Shown here: positions 32,211 to 39,532 of the stretch, one piece after another | How positions within the stretch are numbered: position 1 is the first letter of the stretch | Layout: each line of letters begins with the position of its first letter | Assembly (NCBI RefSeq): GCF_025821625.1 | Contig: NZ_JACKSH010000195.1 | Span: 1-39,615 of the forward strand | Origin: Mycolicibacterium pyrenivorans | GTDB lineage: Bacteria; Actinomycetota; Actinomycetes; Mycobacteriales; Mycobacteriaceae | Direction: 5' to 3' | DNA length: 39,615 nt | Position numbers and translations under genes: made by a program | The notes under the pieces: model-generated | Told to the model about the DNA's origin: nothing | Databases searched by the model: none | The model's input: the letters and a program-made list of their open reading frames with translations, nothing else

Positions 32211-32840
32211 GTGAACGCAGATAAGCGCACGTCAAGACGCCGCAAATCGCCACAGCAACATCGCTCCCGCGAGATGGTCGCAAAAATCGTGTCGACTGCG
32301 GCCGCCCTGCTGCGCCGGATGGAACCCGAGCAGGTGACCACCAACCTGATCGCCGAGAAGGCGGGTATCAGCAAGGGGTCCATCTACCAGTACTTCACCG
32401 ACAAGGAGGAGATCCTCAACGCGGCGATCGAGCACCTGGCCGCCGAGCAGGCCCCGCTGATCGAGGAGATGCTCCGCAAAGTCACCCTGGAGCAGCCCGA
32501 GGCGGCGATGGATTCGTCCATCGACATTCTCATCGACTTCACGTTCGCCAATCGCAGGCTCATCCGCTACCTCGCGGAGCGTCCCGACCACGTGCGTACC
32601 TTCGAGAACATCTCCGGCCTGAACGCCACCCTGCTGGCGATGGCGACGCTGCACATGAATCACTACCGCGACCAGTACCGCAACGAGCTGAGCCCGAAAG
32701 CGTTGGCGTGGCTGTTCTTCAACATGGCGGTGGCGACGACGCTGCGCTACATCGAATCCGACGACCCGATCCGGCTGGAAGAACTGCGCAGCGGTCTCAA
32801 GTTCGCCTCGACGGGACTACTCGTCGGCAACCGGGGCTGA
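32211..32840 (+). CDS. TetR-family transcriptional regulator
   Basis: A 209-residue TetR protein. The DNA-binding domain is residues 18-75: REMVAKIVSTAAALLRRM, NLIAEKAGISKGSIYQYFTDKEEIL is the helix-turn-helix. The C-terminal ligand domain is variable. GTG 32211 is preceded by AAGGGATC. The 55-base gap to the divergent MpaB-type gene (TAATAT at 32168-32173) is the likely operator region. Confidence 0.9.
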   Translation: MNADKRTSRRRKSPQQHRSREMVAKIVSTAAALLRRMEPEQVTTNLIAEKAGISKGSIYQYFTDKEEILNAAIEHLAAEQAPLIEEMLRKVTLEQPEAAMDSSIDILIDFTFANRRLIRYLAERPDHVRTFENISGLNATLLAMATLHMNHYRDQYRNELSPKALAWLFFNMAVATTLRYIESDDPIRLEELRSGLKFASTGLLVGNRG

Positions 32841-32861
32841 GTCCGTCGCGGTCCTGCGTCA

Positions 32862-34334
32862 TCACACCCGCGGCGGCCCCTTGGTGAATCCCTCGAGCCA
32901 CCGCTGGATGCTCCGGCTCAGCGATCGGGGAACGTGGTCGGGATCCATGAGGTCGTTCTCTGCCAGCAGGCTCGCCTCGTCGGCGACGGTGTCCTTGGTG
33001 AACTGTTCCAGTGTTCTTCCTTGTCCGCGAAGGGCTTCCACTGCCTGCAGGAAGGAGTCGCGCTGACGCACCTCCCTCTCGAAGTCGTCGACAGACACAC
33101 CGAGGTGTTCGCACACCAATCCGTTCCGGACCGAAGTGATCATCTCGCGGATGTCCCCGTGCTCCGGGGTGTCCGGCTCTGCCTCGACGGCCACATCGCA
33201 TTCGCTGTCGAACCCCATCGACCTGTTGTTGAGATTCGATGAGCCGACGCGCAGCAGACGGTCGTCGATCACGAGGATCTTGGAGTGGACGTAGATCGTG
33301 GTGCCACCGTCGGTCTCGGGCCAGTAGACGCCCAGCCGGTGGTATTCGTCGGCCGCCCAGAGCATTTGGAGGAGACGGTATCGGGCACTGTCCATCGACT
33401 GCTCTTCGAGACGGCTCTCGGAGTTGCGGGGTATGACGATGACGATCTCCGGCCCGTCGGGTTCTCGGAGCCGTGCGGCGAGCGCATCGGCGATGGTGCG
33501 CGACGCGAGGTACTGGTTCTCGAGGTAGATCGTGTGGCGTGCTGCCGCTATCGCCGCGAGATTCAGCGCTTCGACCTCGCGGACCTCGCTGCGCTTCTCC
33601 CGCTCCGGCAGGGTGCGCACGATCCCGACATCGACGTTACGCAGGGCAGGCTCGAGGTCGGGGGGCCAGACCTCGTGGTCGACGGCGACCTGCGCCACGT
33701 ACTGGCCGGTCGCGGCTCGCCATCTGTCGCGGGCCTGATCGCCGAGGGCGCGCGCGGCGGCACCGCTCACCACGGCGGCGACCTCGTGCCTGGGGCCGTA
33801 GGTTCGGCCGCCTTCGACGCGAGAATCATTGTCCTGCAGATGTTCCCGGGTGTCCCAGCGCTCCCGGGTGAGGTCGATACCACCGCAGAACGCCACCTCG
33901 TCATCGATGACCACGATCTTCTGGTGATGAACCGCTCCGGTCGGATGTGCGCCATCGATGGCGAACTCCAGCCGATCGCCTGCGAGCCAGTTCAACAGCG
34001 CCACGGGCGTGACGTCACCCCACAGCCCGTCGAAGGCCGGAAGCAGGCGCAGGTTCGACCTCAGCAGGTAGACATCCAGGTTGGGCCGGACCCGCACCAG
34101 CCAGCGGAGGAAGGTGCCCAGCTGGTTCGGGCCGGGAAGCGTCTTGCGACCACGTTCGAAGGTCATGCGGGTGTCGAAGTCCCACCCGATCAGCAGGACT
34201 CGGCGCTGAGCACGCAGCAGCGCGGCCTTGCAGTGGTAGAAGTAGTCGGCGCCGTCGATGATGCACGCGAACTCGTCGGCGCGCTCGACGCGCCAGCATG
34301 TCTCGCCGGGGATCAGCAAGCGGTCGCTGCCCAT
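32862..34334 (-). CDS. Phospholipase D-family protein
   Basis: A 490-residue protein with two HKD motifs: H137-Q-K139 to D144 in HHQKIVVID and H350-S-K352 to D357 in VHSKILVID, each followed by the GG/GSSNLNNRS segment. It would hydrolyse or transfer phosphatidyl groups; cardiolipin-synthase-like activity is possible but there are no N-terminal membrane helices, so a soluble phospholipase D is more likely. ATG 34334 has GAGG seven bases upstream; GTG 34358 would add eight residues. Divergent from the MarR-MFS operon. Confidence 0.9.
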   Translation of the reverse strand: MGSDRLLIPGETCWRVERADEFACIIDGADYFYHCKAALLRAQRRVLLIGWDFDTRMTFERGRKTLPGPNQLGTFLRWLVRVRPNLDVYLLRSNLRLLPAFDGLWGDVTPVALLNWLAGDRLEFAIDGAHPTGAVHHQKIVVIDDEVAFCGGIDLTRERWDTREHLQDNDSRVEGGRTYGPRHEVAAVVSGAAARALGDQARDRWRAATGQYVAQVAVDHEVWPPDLEPALRNVDVGIVRTLPEREKRSEVREVEALNLAAIAAARHTIYLENQYLASRTIADALAARLREPDGPEIVIVIPRNSESRLEEQSMDSARYRLLQMLWAADEYHRLGVYWPETDGGTTIYVHSKILVIDDRLLRVGSSNLNNRSMGFDSECDVAVEAEPDTPEHGDIREMITSVRNGLVCEHLGVSVDDFEREVRQRDSFLQAVEALRGQGRTLEQFTKDTVADEASLLAENDLMDPDHVPRSLSRSIQRWLEGFTKGPPRV

Positions 34335-34424
34335 GTCAGGCCTCGCAGCGGTCTTCACCGGTCAGGGCGGACATAGCGGTGTGTTTACCACACCCGTGCG
34401 CAGTCGAGCGCGCTTCGCGCACCG

Positions 34425-34449
34425 ATATATGCATGTGCTATGCATATAT
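34425..34449. promoter_or_regulatory. Perfect 25-bp palindrome, probable MarR operator
   Basis: ATATATGCAT (34425-34434) and ATGCATATAT (34440-34449) are perfect inverted 10-base arms around GTGCT. It ends one base before GTG 34451 of the MarR gene and is strikingly AT-rich in this genome. Position and symmetry fit an autoregulatory MarR site that also covers the start of transcription. Confidence 0.75.
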
Positions 34450-34450
34450 A

Positions 34451-34915
34451 GTGCCGCAGTCGCGATACGACCAACTCGACGAACTGCTGACGCGCCTGCA
34501 CCTCGCGCGCCAGCGGCCGAACTGGCGGCGTCGGCTCCTCGACGGAGCCGGTCCGGTGACGAACGTGTCGACGTTGAGAGTGCTGCGCGCGGTCGAGGAG
34601 TGTCAGCGATCGGGCGGTGGGGCCTCCATCGGCGATGTCGCCGAGTTCATGGCGGTCGAGCACTCGACTGCCAGCCGCACGGTGGCCACCGTCGTCGCCG
34701 CGGCGCTGTTGACGAAGACCTCCGCCCCTGACGACCAGCGACGGTGTGCGCTGGTGTTGACCGACGTCGGCCGCAAGGCCCTGGACACGGTCACCGACCG
34801 GCGGCGCGATCTGGTCGCGGAGACGATCGCCGACTGGCCCGACACGAACGTCGACACGCTGGTCGCCCTGCTGGACCGGCTGACCGAACGCTTCGAACGC
34901 GCGGCGAGCGAATGA
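34451..34915 (+). CDS. MarR-family transcriptional regulator
   Basis: A 154-residue winged-helix regulator: recognition region in GASIGDVAEFMAVEHSTASRTVATVVAAALL, wing in KTSAPDDQRRCALVLTDVG. GTG 34451 is chosen because the preceding 25 bases are the operator palindrome; ATG 34433 in the same frame lies inside the palindrome and is less likely, but no ribosome site marks either, so leaderless translation is possible. Overlaps the downstream MFS gene by four bases (ATGA), so regulator and efflux pump are one operon. Confidence 0.87.
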   Translation: MPQSRYDQLDELLTRLHLARQRPNWRRRLLDGAGPVTNVSTLRVLRAVEECQRSGGGASIGDVAEFMAVEHSTASRTVATVVAAALLTKTSAPDDQRRCALVLTDVGRKALDTVTDRRRDLVAETIADWPDTNVDTLVALLDRLTERFERAASE

Positions 34916-36180
34916 CCCCGAAAACCGCCACAACGGCACCGACCGCTGCCCCGAAGCAGTCGCGCGGTGCGCTCGGGCTGATGTTCGACCCGGTTTTCGG
35001 TGCGCTCTTCTGGGGCAAGATGTTCTCCGTCGTCGCGGTGTGGACGCACGGCATCGTCGCGGCCATCGTGATGTACGACGCGACCCGCTCGGCCCTGATG
35101 GTCGGCCTGGTCGGCGTCGTGCAGTTCGCGCCGCAGCTGATCTTGAGCCCCACCAGCGGCAGGTGGGCCGACACCGGGAACCCGGCGCGTCAGATACTGC
35201 TCGGCCGGGTGCTATGCGTCGCCGGGTCCGGGTTTGTGGCGACGTGGCTGTTCCTCGAACCCGGGCTCCAGGGGACCTCCACCGCGATACCGATTCTCCT
35301 CGGGACCGCGCTCGTCGGGTTCGGCTTCGTGGTGGGCGGGCCGGCGATGCAGTCGATCGTGCCCAACCTGATCCGCCCCGGTGAGCTCTCCACCGCCATG
35401 GCGCTCAACAGCATTCCGATGACGATCGGCCGCATCGCCGGCCCGGCCACCGGCGCCTACCTGGCAGCGCACTTCGGTTCGGCCACCGGCTTCGCCGTCA
35501 GCGCCGGCCTGCACCTCGTGTTCACGATGTTCCTCATCGCCGTACGGTTCCCGGCGCCGCCGGTGCGGCGCTCCGGGGCGGACTACCGCGTCCGGGCCGC
35601 CCTCAAATACGTCTGGGCCGACCGCCCGCTGCTGCTGGCGTTGCTCGCGGTGACGACCGTCGGTTTCGCCTCGGACCCGTCGATCACGTTGATGCCCTCG
35701 GTGGCCGACGAACTCGGCGGCGGCGCCAGGCTCGTCGGGACGTTGTCCGCGGTTTTCGGCATCGGGGCGGCCGTCGGCATGGTGGTGCTGGCCCTCATGC
35801 GGGGCCGGTTGGTCTCCTCACGCGTGTCGAGCATCGGACTGTCGGGCCTCGCCGCCGGGTGTGCGGTGCTCGCCGTCGCGACAGGACCCGTCGTCGCGAT
35901 GACGGGGTTCGCGTTGGCGGGCTTGGGCTTCGGGTGGGCCATGACCGGTCTGAGCACGGTGGTGCAGGAGCGCGCGCCGGAGGAATTGCGGGGCCGCATC
36001 ATGGCGCTGTGGCTCGTCGGCTTCCTCGGTTCGCGGCCGATCGCGGCGGTGCTGCTCGGCGGCACCGCCGACCTCGTCAGCGTGCAGGCGGCGTTCGCGG
36101 TGGCCGCGGCGCTGACCCTGGCGGTCACGCTGTGGTGCCGGCCGTCGAACCTCGTCGGCCCACTACCGGCACGCGTGTGA
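34912..36180 (+). CDS. MFS efflux transporter
   Basis: A 422-residue membrane protein with about 12 hydrophobic segments, of the MFS_3/EntS-like exporter type: GALFWGKMFSVVAVWTHGI in TM1, SPTSGRWADTGNPAR as motif A, MALNSIPMTIGRIAGPATGA in TM5, and RGRIMALWLVGFLGSRPIAAVL near TM10-11. ATG 34912 overlaps the MarR stop. The pump probably exports the ligand of the MarR protein; substrate unknown. Confidence 0.9.
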   Translation: MTPKTATTAPTAAPKQSRGALGLMFDPVFGALFWGKMFSVVAVWTHGIVAAIVMYDATRSALMVGLVGVVQFAPQLILSPTSGRWADTGNPARQILLGRVLCVAGSGFVATWLFLEPGLQGTSTAIPILLGTALVGFGFVVGGPAMQSIVPNLIRPGELSTAMALNSIPMTIGRIAGPATGAYLAAHFGSATGFAVSAGLHLVFTMFLIAVRFPAPPVRRSGADYRVRAALKYVWADRPLLLALLAVTTVGFASDPSITLMPSVADELGGGARLVGTLSAVFGIGAAVGMVVLALMRGRLVSSRVSSIGLSGLAAGCAVLAVATGPVVAMTGFALAGLGFGWAMTGLSTVVQERAPEELRGRIMALWLVGFLGSRPIAAVLLGGTADLVSVQAAFAVAAALTLAVTLWCRPSNLVGPLPARV

Positions 36181-36190
36181 CGCGCCTGCG

Positions 36191-36757
36191 CTACCGAAGT
36201 GCAGCGGAGATGACGTCGCGGGCCCGGTCGAGCATCGAGGCGAACGGCCCGACCGCGAAGTTCAGCGTGGCCGACTCGACTCCGGGGTGCGGCCGGGTCG
36301 GGGCGATGGCCTCGGCGGCGACGACGGCGGCGGCCATCCTCTCGAGGTCCCCGGCGTCGAGCTTGCGCTGAAGCTTGTTGAACTCCTCGTTCTCCTCGCG
36401 CTCCGCATGGTCGATCACCGCGTCGCGGAACACCGCCAGGGCATCGAGGAATTCCTTCGAACCGAAGTCCATGTCCTCGAGCGCGGACAGCTGCTGCTTG
36501 GCTTCGTGTTCCTCCTGCAACCGCAGGTCGACGATCGCGTCGCCGTCGTCGAGGTCCAGGCGCGCACGCGGATGCACCACCATCTCCTCGGCCGTCTCGT
36601 GCACGGCCAGCAGTTGGCGTAGGGCGACGAAGGCCTCTTCCCGCGCCTTGGTTTCCGACGCATGCAGCACGTCGTCGAACATGTCCTTGATCAGATTGTG
36701 CTGACCCACCAGAAACGCCACCACGTCATCGGTGGATTGCACGAATGTCTCGACCAC
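36191..36757 (-). CDS. Hemerythrin domain protein
   Basis: A 188-residue four-helix protein with the metal pattern of hemerythrins: His20 (GQHNLI), His53 and Glu57 (VHETAEEM), His62, His84 (EEHEAK), His117 and Glu121 (DHAEREENEE). It would bind a di-iron site and O2 or NO. GTG 36757 is chosen since GGAGG lies exactly eight bases upstream; the frame runs 14-17 residues further (ATG 36799). Mycobacterial hemerythrin-like proteins act in oxidative and nitrosative stress. A SigF-like element is upstream. Confidence 0.87.
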   Translation of the reverse strand: MVETFVQSTDDVVAFLVGQHNLIKDMFDDVLHASETKAREEAFVALRQLLAVHETAEEMVVHPRARLDLDDGDAIVDLRLQEEHEAKQQLSALEDMDFGSKEFLDALAVFRDAVIDHAEREENEEFNKLQRKLDAGDLERMAAAVVAAEAIAPTRPHPGVESATLNFAVGPFASMLDRARDVISAALR

Positions 36758-36832
36758 GGCGGTTACCTCCGGCTTTTCATCTTCGGATGAGAACTTCATC
36801 CAGCGCAAAGGGCTGAGCGCTGTGACGGAGAG

Positions 36833-36857
36833 CTACCCGAACACCGGCCGGTCTAAC
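36833..36857 (-). promoter_or_regulatory. SigF-like promoter before the hemerythrin gene
   Basis: On the minus strand GTTA (36857-36854), 15 bases, GGGTAG (36838-36833): one mismatch in the -35. The leader would be about 70 bases and contain the ribosome site. Confidence 0.4.
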
Positions 36858-36882
36858 CGGAACGTCAATTCGGCCGCCCCGG

Positions 36883-37008
36883 CTACCCGCTGTCGGCGTC
36901 GGGCAGACCCTCGGGCGGCGGTGTCGAGTAGGCCGGGCCGGCAGGCGGCACTTGCTCCTGATCGGACTCGTGCTCAGCGGCCTCGTCCTCGGGTGTCGGT
37001 GTGGTCAT
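36883..37008 (-). CDS. 41-residue acidic microprotein (second of a pair)
   Basis: ATG 37008 overlaps the TGA of the upstream microprotein gene (ATGA). It encodes 41 residues rich in Pro, Glu and Asp (MTTPTPEDEAAEHESDQEQ, then PAYSTPPPEGLPDADSG), with no hydrophobic segment. Codon third positions are mostly G/C, as in real genes here. Unrecognised; probably disordered. Confidence 0.5.
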   Translation of the reverse strand: MTTPTPEDEAAEHESDQEQVPPAGPAYSTPPPEGLPDADSG

Positions 37009-37124
37009 TTCTGTTCGGCGTCCTCGGCCTCGGTGGGCAGGGCCTGTGCTCCGGGCGTCGCCGGCGTCGTCAACACCTCTTCCTCGTCGACGGGCTGCTC
37101 CTGGCCTTCTGGTCCCTGAGTCAT
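37005..37124 (-). CDS. 39-residue acidic microprotein (first of a pair)
   Basis: ATG 37124, with GAAAGG seven bases upstream, encodes 39 residues (MTQGPEGQEQPVDEEEVL, then TTPATPGAQALPTEAEDAEQK), strongly acidic and without predicted structure. It overlaps the next microprotein by four bases. A GGGTAG at 37186-37181 on this strand lacks a good -35. Function unknown; resembles other small acidic mycobacterial stress-associated proteins in composition only. Confidence 0.5.
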   Translation of the reverse strand: MTQGPEGQEQPVDEEEVLTTPATPGAQALPTEAEDAEQK

Positions 37125-37209
37125 TGCGTGCCTTTCGGTCGCGGTTGGCACACAGCCCGTTCGGCTGCGTTCCTGTCTTCTACCCACACAGCGGCCGGGC
37201 AATCCGGCT

Positions 37210-37509
37210 TCAGGAAACGACGTTGTCACCGAGGGCTGCGATCACCCTCGGGGTCGTTCGCGCGCGGCCGCCAGGGTCGGCGGCGGGCGGAAAGCACGTC
37301 GCGGCGACGCTGCCGCCGACGCCGAGGTGATCGCCACCCTGGTGCTGCTTTCGCAGGCCGTGCGGCCCGTCGGTCAGCGTGATCGACGGAATGCCGAGTT
37401 GCTCAATCGCTTTCGTGGTCTAGAAGCTGTCGCCGCTGGTGAGCGACGCCTTGTCTTCGATCGTGAGGCCGGCAGTGGTGTGCCGGTAGGCAGGCGAAGT
37501 CGTCGTCAC
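37210..37509 (-). pseudogene. GH3 beta-glucosidase N-terminal remnant
   Basis: Reading from GTG 37509 on the minus strand gives YRHTTAGLTIEDKASLTSGDSF, an in-frame TAG (37422-37420) where GH3 enzymes have Trp, then TKAIEQLGIPSITLTDGPHG, LRKQHQGGDHLGVGGSV and ATCFPPAA. These are the opening motifs of thermostable-B-type GH3 beta-glucosidases. After CFPPAA the similarity ends and the frame stops at 37210. About 100 of some 750-800 codons remain, so the gene is broken by a TGG-to-TAG change and a large 3' loss. Confidence 0.8.
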
Positions 37510-37670
37510 GCGGCTACCAGGGAACCACGCCGTTAAGGAAGCCGAGTCCTTTGGTTCGTCGAGGAATGTCGGTGGGCTGAGGACACTGGTGTTGACGCCA
37601 GGCGACGCGTTGGCCAGTCCTCGGGGGAATCCTGCGCTGAGGTTCGGTGGCACCGTCGAAGACGCTGGGT
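37510..37670. other. Intergenic region, no gene recognised
   Basis: Between the GH3 remnant and the terminator of the dialkylglycine decarboxylase gene I see only short open frames. Together with 37125-37209 it is non-coding or decayed DNA. Confidence 0.4.
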
Positions 37671-37690
37671 CGGCGGGGTGATCCCCGCCG
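37671..37690 (-). terminator. Hairpin downstream of dialkylglycine decarboxylase gene
   Basis: CGGCGGGG (37671-37678) and CCCCGCCG (37683-37690) form a perfect 8-bp stem with a four-base loop, 12 bases past the stop codon. No U-tract, typical of mycobacterial terminators. Confidence 0.6.
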
Positions 37691-37701
37691 TCGTGGCATA
37701 C

Positions 37702-38964
37702 TCAGTGCTCCAGGACGGCGGCCAGCGCCTCGTCCAGGATGGCGAGGCCCGCATCCAGTTCGCCGTCGGTCACCGTCAACGGCGGCGCGATCCGGAAGAT
37801 CCCGCCCATGCCGGGCAACTGGACGATGTTCATGTGCAGCCCACGCGCCAGGCACGCCGCGGTGACCTCGGCGCCCAGGGATTCCGCCGGCGCCTTGGTC
37901 TGCTTGTCTGTCACCAGCTCGATGCCCTGCAGCAGCCCGCGACCGCGGACGTCGCCGACCTGCTGGTAGCGCTCACGCAGGCCGGCCAGCCGCGCGTAGA
38001 GCTTCTGGCCGAGGACGTCGGCCCGGTCGACGAGGCCGTCCCGTTCGACGACGGCCAGGACGGTCAGGGCGAGAGCAGCGGCGAGGGGATCGGACACGTG
38101 GGTGGTGAAGAACAGGAATCCTCGTTCATGGCAGACGGATTCGATCTCCTCGCTGGTGACCACGACGGCCACCGGCAGTCCCCCGCCCAGCGTCTTCGAC
38201 AGCGTCAACAGGTCGGGAACGATGCCGTCCCGTTGGAACGCGTACATCAGCCCGGTGCGGCCGATCCCGGTCTGCGCCTCGTCGACGATCAACACCATGC
38301 CGCGCTCGGCGCACAGCTCCTGGAGCCGGCGCAGATAGCCCGGCGGCGGCTCGATGATCCCGCCCGACGACAGGATCGGCTCGACGAGACAGGCGGCCAG
38401 GCTGCCCGATGACTGCGCGTCGACGGCCGCGAAACCGTACTCGAGCTCCGAGCGCCAGTCGTAGGTCCCGTCGGCGTGACGGAACGGCGACCGGTAGGCG
38501 TTCGGTGTCGGCAGGGTGAGGTTGCCCGGCATCGGCGGCCCGTAGCCGCGCCGCCCCGCGCTGAACGTGGCCGACGCCGCCCCCGAGGTCATCCCATGCC
38601 AGGACCGGTCGAACGAGACGATCTCGTAGCGCCCGGTGTAGAGCTTCGCCATCTTGATGGCGGCCTCGTTCGACTCGGCACCCGTGCTCAACAGCAGTAC
38701 CTTGCTCAGCGACGCGGGCAGCGTCGCCGACAGCGCTCTCGCCAGTTCCACCACTGGCACGCTGAGCATTCCGCTGTAGAGGTGGTCGAGCGTGCCGATC
38801 GCCTCGGCGACGGCGGACACGATGTCGGGATGTGCGTGCCCCAGAACCGCACTCATCTGTCCCGACGTGAAGTCCAGGATCGCCGAGCCGTGTTCGTCGT
38901 ATACGTAACTCCCCTGTGCCCGCGTGATGACGCGCGGGACGAACCCGGACCCGTAGCGCACCAT
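37702..38964 (-). CDS. dgdA: 2,2-dialkylglycine decarboxylase-like PLP enzyme
   Basis: A class-III PLP enzyme (420 residues from ATG 38964) closely resembling Burkholderia 2,2-dialkylglycine decarboxylase, which decarboxylates 2-aminoisobutyrate-like amino acids and transaminates pyruvate. Seen: TSGQMSAVLGH (Gln36), SFDRSWHGMTSGA (Trp122), PLP Asp228 in VDEAQTG, Schiff-base Lys257 in LSKTLGGGLP, FFTTHVSDP, and NIVQLPGMGGIFRIAPPLTV. These residues sit about 15-16 positions earlier than in the Burkholderia enzyme, and coding similarity (LNTDQFWRDAERH) continues upstream to CTG 39003. So the real start is probably that CTG, which overlaps the stop of a leader ORF. ATG 38964 is kept as the first standard start. 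Confidence 0.88.
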   Translation of the reverse strand: MVRYGSGFVPRVITRAQGSYVYDEHGSAILDFTSGQMSAVLGHAHPDIVSAVAEAIGTLDHLYSGMLSVPVVELARALSATLPASLSKVLLLSTGAESNEAAIKMAKLYTGRYEIVSFDRSWHGMTSGAASATFSAGRRGYGPPMPGNLTLPTPNAYRSPFRHADGTYDWRSELEYGFAAVDAQSSGSLAACLVEPILSSGGIIEPPPGYLRRLQELCAERGMVLIVDEAQTGIGRTGLMYAFQRDGIVPDLLTLSKTLGGGLPVAVVVTSEEIESVCHERGFLFFTTHVSDPLAAALALTVLAVVERDGLVDRADVLGQKLYARLAGLRERYQQVGDVRGRGLLQGIELVTDKQTKAPAESLGAEVTAACLARGLHMNIVQLPGMGGIFRIAPPLTVTDGELDAGLAILDEALAAVLEH

Positions 38965-38999
38965 ATGCCGCTCGGCGTCGCGCCAGAACTGATCGGTGT

Positions 39000-39074
39000 T
39001 CAGGGCTGGATCCTGGTCTCGGCGTCGATCACCGACATCGCCGCGAGAGCCGCTCTCGTCGTCTGCCTACCCAT
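39000..39074 (-). CDS. 24-codon leader ORF overlapping the decarboxylase start
   Basis: ATG 39074, with AGGGGC seven bases upstream, encodes MGRQTTRAALAAMSVIDAET then RIQP and ends at TGA 39002-39000. The TGA overlaps the CTG (39003-39001) at which similarity to dialkylglycine decarboxylase begins, and the decarboxylase frame is -1 relative to it. It may be a translational-coupling leader, or the 5' part of the gene joined by a -1 frameshift. Confidence 0.4.
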   Translation of the reverse strand: MGRQTTRAALAAMSVIDAETRIQP

Positions 39075-39087
39075 CGAAGCCCCTCGT

Positions 39088-39114
39088 GTGATCGGCGGTC
39101 AATCACCGGTGACG
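39088..39114. promoter_or_regulatory. Clustered GTGAT-type half-sites upstream of the decarboxylase
   Basis: GTGAT (39088-39092) and ATCAC (39102-39106) are inverted, and TCACCGGTGA (39103-39112) is a perfect 10-base palindrome overlapping the second half-site. The cluster lies just upstream of the leader ORF and could bind a regulator of the LysR or GntR type; no regulator gene is in the window. Confidence 0.35.
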
Positions 39115-39176
39115 GTAGTGCATGTGCCCCGGAGGAGTTACGCAAGGAGCAGCGGAGGCCGGGGCGGCTGTCCTCG

Positions 39177-39206
39177 ACATCTGTGAAGCACACATCTGTG
39201 AAGCGG
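39177..39206. repeat. Two tandem copies of a 15-bp unit
   Basis: ACATCTGTGAAGC occurs at 39177-39189 and again at 39192-39204, a period of 15 bases. The region upstream of the small zinc-finger gene is otherwise featureless. Confidence 0.6.
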
Positions 39207-39358
39207 ACACCGGGAGCAGCCACACATGGGGGCAGGACTCGGTGTCCGCCGACGCCATCGGGGGCAATCCTCTGACGCGACAGGTGTTTCCACCATGTTT
39301 CACCGCTCATCGGTCGGGCATTCCGTACAGCGGCACCGACTCAGAAGTGGAGAACCCG

Positions 39359-39532
39359 ATGGATCATGAATGCGAGGGCAGTGGTCGCGAGCTGCCCGGG
39401 GACCCACCGCCCGCCGAAGCGGCTGCGTGTCCGGTGTGTGGACGCGAGACACGGGTCGACCCCGACGAGTCCGGCGGCAGCCTGAGCTTCGTCGTCGCCC
39501 GCCACCAGAAAGTCGTCGAAGAACCACGCTGA
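39359..39532 (+). CDS. Small CxxC protein
   Basis: A 57-residue protein starting at ATG 39359 with GTGGAG seven bases upstream. It contains CPVCGRETRVDPDESGG (Cys24, Cys27) plus His3/Cys5 near the N-terminus, a possible single zinc site, and ends in VARHQKVVEEPR. No family recognised. It lies downstream of a 284-base gap holding the 15-bp repeat and the decarboxylase control region. Confidence 0.5.
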   Translation: MDHECEGSGRELPGDPPPAEAAACPVCGRETRVDPDESGGSLSFVVARHQKVVEEPR

